A stretch of 40,083 nt of DNA, taken from positions 1 through 40,083 of the forward strand of contig CAZMSJ010000008.1 of assembly GCA_964568925.1 (NCBI GenBank). The letters run 5' to 3'. A model generated the notes under the pieces. That model saw only the letters and a program-made list of their open reading frames with translations. It had not been told where the DNA came from and did not search any database. Of this stretch, positions 31,088 to 39,600 are shown piece after piece. Both the position numbers and the translations under genes were made by a program. Within the stretch, counting starts at the first letter, position 1. Each line of letters begins with the position of its first letter. Origin of the DNA: CAYQUL01 sp964568925 (GTDB lineage Bacteria > Patescibacteriota > Microgenomatia > UBA8517).

Positions 31088-32917
31088 ATGCAAAAAAATA
31101 GAGGTTTTGCACAGTATGCAGCGCTTGCAGTAGTAGGAGTACTCGCAATCGGTGCTGCAATCATTTCTTCAGCCGTAACCAGACAGACACAAGGTAGTCG
31201 TGTTAACGGTGCAGTTCTTGCAGAGGCAACTACAGAGTTCTCTGTTCAAACACCTACTTCAATCGCAAACCAAGATGGAACAACTGTTGTTGTTGGTGCA
31301 CAGAAAGCTTGGATTGGAACTGCACAAAGTACAACTCAGTCATATCTTGGTATGGTCTTTAGTGGAGGAAGTGTTCCAGCAGGCGCAACTATTAAGTCTG
31401 CTACTGTTGATTTTGTCGCTGTTGGTAATTGGATTACTGTTGGAACAACCTTTTATGGTGACAAATCTAATTCAACTGGTTTCTCCTCAGGTGTGAAATT
31501 GTCATCACTTCCATTAACAACAAGTTCAAACACTTATTCAGATAATGTTAATTGGCCAGCAAACAGTACTCAGTCATATGATGTGACTTCTGTTGTTTCT
31601 GAACTCTTCACCAGTGGAAGTGCTCCACGAAACTCATTTGTCTTGATCGCTAAAGGTAAAGGATCAGCTTATGCACGTAAAGAAGTGTATGGTGCACCAT
31701 CAACTGGAAAAGCTGCACGACTTCGAGTTGTTTATCAAACAGCATCTGCAACTGCCACACCAGTGACTACTCCTGTTGTAACAGCTACTGCAACAGCAAC
31801 CGCTACTGCAACTACCGTTGCGACAGCTACACCAGTTGTAACAGTTCCACCTGCACCACCAGCAACACCACCTGCAACGATGACAATGTCTATGTCTCCT
31901 GTTCCAACTGCAACAACAGGTACAACTTCAACTATCTACGGTGTAGTTTCTGCTGATCTCTTGGGAACATGTAGTGCTGCAGTTCACGATCGATATGTAA
32001 CAACTGGTCCAGATGGAAAAACATATCGAACTTGGCACCCAACAACTGTTCCGGTTGACCCTGCAAACCCAAATGGCACAAAGTGTACCTTTGCACACGA
32101 GCATGGTGATGATCCATCAACCAGTAACATCTTTAGAGGAGCAGTACCCTTTGATTACATCCCAGCACAAGTTGCTATGGATGAGCCACATGCCGGATTC
32201 AAGTGTTTCGTTCACAACAAAGGAACACGAAATGATGAAGGTGGAGTTGCCTTGCACGATTCATACTATTGTTTCCACATGGGAACTGGTGGACCAGCAC
32301 GTTTCTCAACACGCTTCCACTCAATGGATTTCCACGTAGTCACTTCAACTGGCGTACGAATGGATGTACAAGGGCTTGCTGATGTTGGAAACGTCGGAAC
32401 TATCTGTACTGATCCACGTGAGCAGAGAACTGTCATGGGATACGGTTGTAAGCTCGATTCAGCCTACGAAATTTGGGAAAATAGACTCAATATTGTAAAC
32501 AAAGGAAACACAGTTGCCTCAGCTACAACATCTACTGCAGTCTTTGATCCAATCACGGTTATGGATCCTGCAGACAAAACAAAGCTTGTCTATACATGGG
32601 ACCCAACTGCTATCGCAAATATTTTCAAATTTAATGATAATCGATCAAGTTACCGAGGTTGTGACCGTGAAGCTTACTCTGGCCCATTGAACTGGTATAA
32701 CTCAACTGGAGTCCAAACCTACTACACTGATGTTTACGGAAACGTAGTTGACGGCGGTGCTTTGAAACAAACAATTTCTAATGTAAATACAAAGTCTGCT
32801 GGTTCATTGACCCAATTTGGTGGATTAATCATGGCATACAAAGGCGGAACAGAGCCTATGGTTCAATTTAAATATCGAAAGTCCGCTTGCGTTCCAGGCT
32901 TAGGTCTGAAAAACTAA
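31088..32917 (+). CDS. Secreted or anchored multidomain protein with His/Cys-rich C-terminal domain, 609 aa
   Basis: The N-terminus (NRGFAQYAALAVVGVLAIGA) is a signal anchor that resembles a type IV pilin leader, except that the Glu at position 5 after the Gly is missing. Residues of about 52-215 look like a DNRLRE/CBM-type beta-sandwich (LGMVFSG, AGATIKSATVDF, YDVTSVVSELFTSG, ARLRVVY). A Thr/Ala/Pro/Val-rich linker follows (about 216-285). The C-terminal domain (about 286-609) is unrecognised: it contains His317, HEHGDD (337-342), His368, His376, His390, His397, His411 and His416, and eight cysteines, suggesting metal binding and disulfides outside the cell. It is followed after four bases by a small anchored protein and has a strong leaderless promoter. 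Confidence 0.8.
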   Translation: MQKNRGFAQYAALAVVGVLAIGAAIISSAVTRQTQGSRVNGAVLAEATTEFSVQTPTSIANQDGTTVVVGAQKAWIGTAQSTTQSYLGMVFSGGSVPAGATIKSATVDFVAVGNWITVGTTFYGDKSNSTGFSSGVKLSSLPLTTSSNTYSDNVNWPANSTQSYDVTSVVSELFTSGSAPRNSFVLIAKGKGSAYARKEVYGAPSTGKAARLRVVYQTASATATPVTTPVVTATATATATATTVATATPVVTVPPAPPATPPATMTMSMSPVPTATTGTTSTIYGVVSADLLGTCSAAVHDRYVTTGPDGKTYRTWHPTTVPVDPANPNGTKCTFAHEHGDDPSTSNIFRGAVPFDYIPAQVAMDEPHAGFKCFVHNKGTRNDEGGVALHDSYYCFHMGTGGPARFSTRFHSMDFHVVTSTGVRMDVQGLADVGNVGTICTDPREQRTVMGYGCKLDSAYEIWENRLNIVNKGNTVASATTSTAVFDPITVMDPADKTKLVYTWDPTAIANIFKFNDNRSSYRGCDREAYSGPLNWYNSTGVQTYYTDVYGNVVDGGALKQTISNVNTKSAGSLTQFGGLIMAYKGGTEPMVQFKYRKSACVPGLGLKN

Positions 32918-32921
32918 ATCT

Positions 32922-33413
32922 ATGAACAGTTGCTGCCCAAACAACAAACAACAAGGAAACACCGTAATCATTGCGTTGATCGCAGTCGTTGTTGTTGCTA
33001 CAGCCGCAGTACTTATGAATAGTAAGTTTGCTTTCTTCTCAGGTTCCCCTGTCGCTACAGAAGAACCTCGTATTAATCCAGAACCTGTTAGTTCATATAA
33101 AGTAGTAGTTGGTGATGTTAATCCTGGGAAAGCTGTTATGGTTGATTCTGTAGAGCTTGGCAGTGATGCATACATCGTTGTCATGAAAGATGTGAAGAAT
33201 GAAAAGGTTGTTGTTGGTAAATCAAAACTTTTAACATCTGGAATGCATACAAAAACATCTGTTGATTTAAGTACTGCAACAAAAGATGGTGATGTTGTTT
33301 ATATTCGCTTAATGGGTAAAAATGGAAAGTATATTGAGAACGATCAGAAGCTTGTTGTTGAAGTAACAAAGAATGTTGGTATGTTGATGGCTCATTATGC
33401 AAGCGAATATTGA
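32922..33413 (+). CDS. Small anchored protein with DUF7282-like outer domain, 163 aa
   Basis: A short N-terminal segment with two Cys and a KQQG sequence precedes a membrane helix (about residues 13-32), again with a Gly directly before the hydrophobic stretch, as in type IV pilin-like leaders. The outer domain (about 58-150: VNPGKAVMVDSVELGSDAYIVVMKD, KSKLLTSGMHTKTSVDLS) resembles the DUF7282 pattern, a beta-sandwich found in archaeal and CPR surface proteins; this is from memory and not confirmed. It starts four bases after the 609-residue protein and has no ribosome site. The two probably work together at the cell surface. Confidence 0.75.
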   Translation: MNSCCPNNKQQGNTVIIALIAVVVVATAAVLMNSKFAFFSGSPVATEEPRINPEPVSSYKVVVGDVNPGKAVMVDSVELGSDAYIVVMKDVKNEKVVVGKSKLLTSGMHTKTSVDLSTATKDGDVVYIRLMGKNGKYIENDQKLVVEVTKNVGMLMAHYASEY

Positions 33414-33481
33414 GCTCAAGATGTTCCTTTTTGGCTTCTTTCTAGAATAGAATAAAACAATAACTACTTACCTAGTTGCAT

Positions 33482-33509
33482 GTGGAATTCCTCTATGAGA
33501 GAATGCCAC
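33482..33509. other. Imperfect hairpin upstream of rpoBC
   Basis: GTGGAATTCCTC (33482-33493) can pair with GAGAATGCCAC (33499-33509), with one mismatch and one bulge. It lies 46 bases before the -35 box. No T tract follows. It could be a protein-binding site or a remnant of a terminator; its role is unknown. The rest of 33414-33555 shows no feature. Confidence 0.35.
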
Positions 33510-33555
33510 TATCCGCGAGCACAAAGTACTTTTACTTTAAGCTTAAAATTACTTG

Positions 33556-33583
33556 TTGACAGCACGTGGTATACCTGTATAAT
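33556..33583 (+). promoter_or_regulatory. rpoBC promoter P1, with a possible P2 at 33599-33628
   Basis: P1: TTGACA (33556-33561), 16-base spacer, TATAAT (33578-33583), both consensus. It gives a leader of about 57 bases. A second TTGACA (33599-33604) with TTAAAA (33623-33628) at 18 bases could be a weaker P2 with a leader of about 12 bases. The heptamer AGGCTTA occurs twice in the leader (from 33591 and 33619). There is no Shine-Dalgarno sequence; the ATG follows an A-rich tract. Confidence 0.8.
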
Positions 33584-33646
33584 CGCCCTTAGGCTTACTT
33601 GACACATGGGCCTTTTCTAGGCTTAAAAAACAAAAAATAAAACCTC

Positions 33647-36600
33647 ATGGCAAAACAAACACGACGACTATTTTCAAAAGCAGAAAAAAACCTTCCAAAG
33701 CTTGATTTGTCGCTCGTCCAACGTGAAAGTTGGCAGTGGTTCCTTTCTGAGGGAATCGCAGAAGAAATTGCTCAGATCTCTCCAATTGATGACTTTACTG
33801 GTAAAAACTGGCAGCTCTTGCTTGGTAACCACACACTCGAAGCCCCAACAATTACTCCTAAGTATGCACAAGAAAAAGGACTAACTTTTGCTGCACCATT
33901 TAAGTTGATGGCAACTTTGATCAACAAGAAGACTGGTGAAGCAGTTGAACAAGAAGTCTTTATGGGAAACATTCCTCAAATGACAAACCGAGGAACATTC
34001 GTAATCAACGGAATCGAACGTGCTGTTATTAACCAGCTTGTACGTGCTCCTGGAATTTACTTTGCTGGAGAAGTTGATCGAGCATCAGGACGAAAATTGA
34101 ACTTCGCAGAAGTTCGACCACTCCATGGTTCATGGCTCGAATTTGAAGTCAGTAAGAGTGACGTATTGTCAGCTCGTATTGATAAGAAACGAAAAGTCGT
34201 TGCTACTGTTCTTCTCCGAGCAATGGGTATTGAAACAGACCGAGAAATCGAAGCTTTGTTTGCTGATGTTGATAAAAACAAAGAACACCGATACATCAAG
34301 AAGACATTAGAGAAAGATTCTACAAAGACTCGTGAAGAAGCACTTCTCGAAATTTACCGAAAGCTGCGACCAGGCGAGCCAGCAATTATTGATAACGCTG
34401 AGAGTTTGTTTGCTGCACTCTTCCTTGATGGACGACGATACAGTTTGGGTAAAGTTGGACGATACAAGATCAACAAGAGACTTAAGCTTAATGTGCCTAA
34501 TACTCAAGAGAATTGGGTATTAACCAAAGAAGATATCGTTTCAACTATTTCTTACTTGATTGGTCTCCAGAATGGAGAAGGCAAGCAAGATGAAATTGAT
34601 CATCTTTCAAACCGACGACTCCGACGAGTTGGAGAACTTGTTGGAACACATGCTTTCCGAGCAGGTCTTTTGAAGCTCGAGAGAAGTGTAAAGGAAAAGA
34701 TGAGTTTGATTGCATCAGAAGACAAACCACTTCCACAGAACTTAATTAATGCACGTCCTTTGATTGCATCTATTAATGAGTTTTTCCGTTCAAACCAGTT
34801 GTCTACTATTTTGGACAACACCAATCCACTTTCTGAAATTGATAACCTTCGACGTGTCTCAGTTCTTGGGCCGGGTGGTATTAACCGAGAACGCGCAAGT
34901 TTCTCAATCCGCGATATTAATGCGTCACAATATGGACGTATTGACCCAGTCCGATCTCCAGAAGGACCAAACATTGGACTTGTGACTTACCTCGCTTTGT
35001 ACGCAAAGGTAAACGAGTTCGGTTTTATTGAAACTCCTTACAAAAAGGTAGAAAAGGTTGATGTTAAAGGCCAGACTATGGCTAAAGTAACTGAAGAACT
35101 TGTATACCTTACTTCAGATGAAGAAGAAGATTTGCATATCACTCACAGTGGAGTAACTATTAACGACGAAGGCTACATTACTGATGATCGTGTTCCATTC
35201 CGTTTCCGAGGATCATTTAGTGAAGGTGCAAGTTCACTCGTTGACTACATCGATATGACACCTCGACAGGTCTTTGGAGCTTCTGCTTCACTTATTCCTT
35301 TCTTGGCTCATGATGAAGGTAACCGTGCTTTGATGGGAAGTAACATGCAATGTCAGGCTGTTCCATTGATTGCTCCACAATCTCCTGTTGTTGGAACTGG
35401 TATGGAAGCTGAAATCGCTCAAGCAATGAATCAAGTTATCCGATCTGACTTTGACGGAACTGTTGAATATGCTGATGCAAACAGAATTGAAATTCTTTTG
35501 GACACCCCTACTAAGGTTGCTCCAGAACGATCAGAAGTTGAACTTTCAGTTGATGGAAAGCGTGCAACTTATCACACAATCAAGTTCATGCGAACTTCAC
35601 AATCAACTGCTTACAACCAAAAGGTTCGAGTATTAAGTGGTGACAAAGTTCAAGTTGGTGATTTGTTGGCTGATGGAGCATCTGCTGATCAAGGAGACTT
35701 GGCTCTTGGAACAAACTTGACTGTTGCTTACGCTTCATTCGAAGGATACGGATTCGAAGATGCACTCTTAGTTTCTGACCGATTGATGAAAGATGATCTT
35801 TTGACTTCTGTTCACATTAAAGAATACTTGGCTGATGTTGTTGAAACTAAGCTTGGGCCTGAGGAATTGACTCGAGATATTCCAAATGTTTCTGAAGCTG
35901 AACTCGCTAACTTGGCTGAAGATGGAGTCGTTGTCTTAGGTGCTAAGGTTGGACCAAATGACATTTTGGTTGGAAAGATTGCACCAAAGGGTGAGACTGA
36001 ATTAACTTCTGAAGAGAGACTTCTTCGAGCTATCTTTGGAGAAAAAGCTCGTGAAGTTCGAGACACATCACTTCGAGTTCCACATGGTGAAGAAGGTATC
36101 GTCGTTGACGTTACTGTCTTAGACAAAGATCATGGTGATGAGCTCGGGCCGGGTGTCATGAAGAGTGTTGTTGTTAAGGTTGCACAACTTCGTAAAGTAA
36201 CTGTCGGAGATAAGCTTGCTGGTCGACATGGTAACAAGGGTGTTATTGCCCGAGTTATGCCTGGAGCAGACATGCCTTATTTGGCAGACGGTACCCCTGT
36301 AGATATTATTATCTCCCCATTGTCTGTTCTTGCTCGTATGAACTTGGGTCAATTGTTGGAAGCTCATTTGGGATGGGCACTTCAAACTCAAGGAGTAAAG
36401 GGTTCACTCCCAGTCTTTGACAACATTAGTGAGTCAGTTGTGTTTGAAGAATTGGCAAAAGCAGGACTTCCACAGAGCGGTAAAGCACGACTCTATGATG
36501 GACGAACTGGAGAACCATTTGCTGAAGACACAGTCGTCGGTGTTGGTTACATCTTGAAGTTGAAGCACATGATCGAAGACAAGACTCATGCTCGTTCAAC

Positions 36601-39600
36601 TGGTCCATACTCTCTTGTTACACAACAACCACTTGGAGGTAAAGCTCAAATGGGTGGACAGAGACTCGGAGAAATGGAGGTCTGGGGACTTGAAGCTCAC
36701 AGAGCTGCTCATACATTGCAAGAAATGCTTACCATCAAATCTGACGATATCGTTGGACGTGCACAAGCTTTCGGTGCAATTGTTAAGGGTGAACCAATTC
36801 CAGAAGCTAAAGTTCCAGAATCATTCAAGGTTTTGATTCGAGAATTAAACTCTCTTGGTCTTGCGATTAACATTGAAGGTGTTTCACACAAAACACTTCT
36901 TGAGCCTATGCCAGAAGATGGAGTTCGAGTTTCAACAAAGACTGTTGGAGATCCACTCGCAGCTATCAATGACTTGTCAGAGTTTACTGCTCTAAACATC
37001 AAGCTTGCTTCATCTGAAGAAATCAGAGCTTGGAGTCGTGGTGAAATCACAAAGCCAGAAACAATTAACTACAGAACTTTGAAGCCAGAAAAGGATGGAC
37101 TCTTTGACGAAAGAATCTTTGGTCCGACCAAGGATTGGGAATGTTACTGTGGAAAGTACAAGAGAATTCGTTACAAGGGAGTTGTCTGTGATAAGTGTGG
37201 AGTTGAAGTAACTGAAGCTCGAGTACGACGAGAAAGAATGGGACACATTACTCTTGCAGCACCAGTCGTTCACGTCTGGTTCTTTAAGGGAGCTCCATCA
37301 AAGATCTCTTTGGTCCTTGATTTGGCACCTCGTGCAATTGAACAAGTTGTCTACTTTGCTCGATATTTGGTCATGAGTGTTGATGAAGACGGTCGAACAA
37401 ACGCATTGAAGGTTTTGGAAAGAATGCGAGAAGAAAAGACAGCTGAAATCAAAGAGATTTATGCTGAAAAGAAACAGCTTGTCCGAGATGACGGAGAAGT
37501 TCGAGCCAAGAAAGCAGAAGAAAAGATCAAAGGTGCAGAACAATTGTCACTTGCAATGAGTGAAGTTGAACTCGAAACACGAAAGCGAGAAGCATCATTG
37601 GCTGAAGAAGAAAAGCTAACACTTGAACGAACAGAAGAACTCTTTGCTCGACTTGTTTCACTCGTCAAAGATGTAAAGAAACTTTCATTCTTGTCAGAAG
37701 ATGAATACGACAAGTTGTCAGTCTACGATGTCGCCGACTTTGTCACCGTGAAGATGGGTGCTGATGCAATCTTTGAAGCATTGAAGAGTCTTGATCTTGA
37801 AGGTCTTTCAAAGAGTTTGAGAGAAGAAGTTCAATCTGCAAAGACAAAGAGTACTCGATACATTAAGCTCACACGACGACTTAAATTGATCGATGGACTT
37901 CGAATTGGAAAGGTTGAGCCAACCTCTATGGTCTTGTCAGTACTCCCAGTATTGCCACCAGACTTGCGACCAATGGTTCAGCTTTCAGGAGGACGATTTG
38001 CTACAAGTGATTTGAATGACTTGTACCGAAGAGTAATCAACCGAAACAATCGCTTGAAGCACTTGATGAGTTTGGGAGCACCTGAAATCATCTTGAGAAA
38101 TGAAAAGCGCATGTTGCAAGAAGCAGTTGACTCATTAATCGATGCATCACAGCGAAAAGCAACACGACGAGGTCGAGGAAAGCAGCCTTTGCGATCACTC
38201 TCAGACATGCTTAAGGGTAAGCAAGGTCGATTCCGACAAAACTTGTTGGGTAAGCGCGTTGACTACTCAGGACGATCAGTCATCGTTGTTGGTCCAGAGT
38301 TGAAGCTCCACCAGTGTGGACTTCCAAAGGAAATGGCATTGGAAATTGCAAAACCATTCGTTTTGCGAGAAATGATTGTTCGAGGAATTGCACCTAACGT
38401 TAAGAGTGCAAAGAATCTCCTTGAACGACGACCAGCTGAAGTCTTTGACATCTTGGAAGAGATCACAAAGAATCATCCAGTCATCTTGAATCGTGCACCA
38501 ACATTGCACAAGCTCGGTATTCAAGCTTTCTACCCAGTCTTGATCGAAGGAAACGCAATCCGATTGCATCCAGCAGTCTGTAAAGGATTCAACGCTGACT
38601 TTGACGGAGATCAGATGGCCGTACATTTGCCACTTTCTGAGCAATCTATTGCTGAAGTTAAGGAACGAATGCTTGCAGATAAGAACTTGTTGAAGCCAGC
38701 CGATGGTTCACCAACGACTGCACCATCATCTAAGGAAATTGCGCTTGGAGTCTATTACTTAACAGCTCTTGATACTCGTTTGCCAGAGCTCGACACAGTC
38801 TTTACAGACTTTGCTGAAGCAGTAACTGCATATCAAGCTGGAAAGGTGAACTTGAAGCAAGCTATTACCGTTCATCACAACGGAAACATGCTTGTCACAA
38901 CAGTTGGACGAATTCTCTTTAACGAAGTTTTGCCAGAGATCTTTGGATTTGTTAACGAAAACATGAGTTCTGGTTTGATCCAAGACTTGATCACACAAGG
39001 ATTCTCTAAGTGTACTCACGAAGAGGTTGTTGGAATGATCGATGATATTAAGGATCTCGGATTTATGGGAGGAACATATTCAGGACTCTCATTCGGTATC
39101 GCTGATGCAGTCATTCATCCACAGAAGGATGAAATCATTGATGCAGCAAATGCGAAGGTTTCTGAAATCGAAGGAAACTTCTCAATGGGACTTATCACCA
39201 AGGAAGAGAAGAAACGACTTGCTGAACAGGTTTGGATCGAAACAACTGAAGAAATTGCAGACAAGACATGGGATTTGGTTGATCCAAACAGCTCAATCAG
39301 AATCGTCATCGATGCAAAGGTCGGTCGTACAAGTCGAGAACAGATTAAGCAATTGGCAGGTATGCGAGGACTCGTTGTTGATCCAATGGGTAAGATCGTT
39401 GAACTCCCAATTAAGATTAACTTCCGTGAAGGACTCTCAGTATTCGAGTACGTAACAAGTTCACGAGGAAGTCGAAAGGGATTGACTGATACAGCTTTGA
39501 AGACTGCTGACGCTGGATACTTAACTCGACGATTGGTTGACGTAGCACATGATGTCATCGTTAGACTTGATGATTGTGGATCAACGGAAGGATTGGTAAT

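Noticed and set aside
34057..39558. Long minus-strand open frames opposite rpoBC (for example 34600-34974 and 39115-39558)
   Set aside because: They are antisense shadows of the strongly biased coding strand; they lack ribosome sites and promoters, and their translations are Ser/Arg-rich without motifs.
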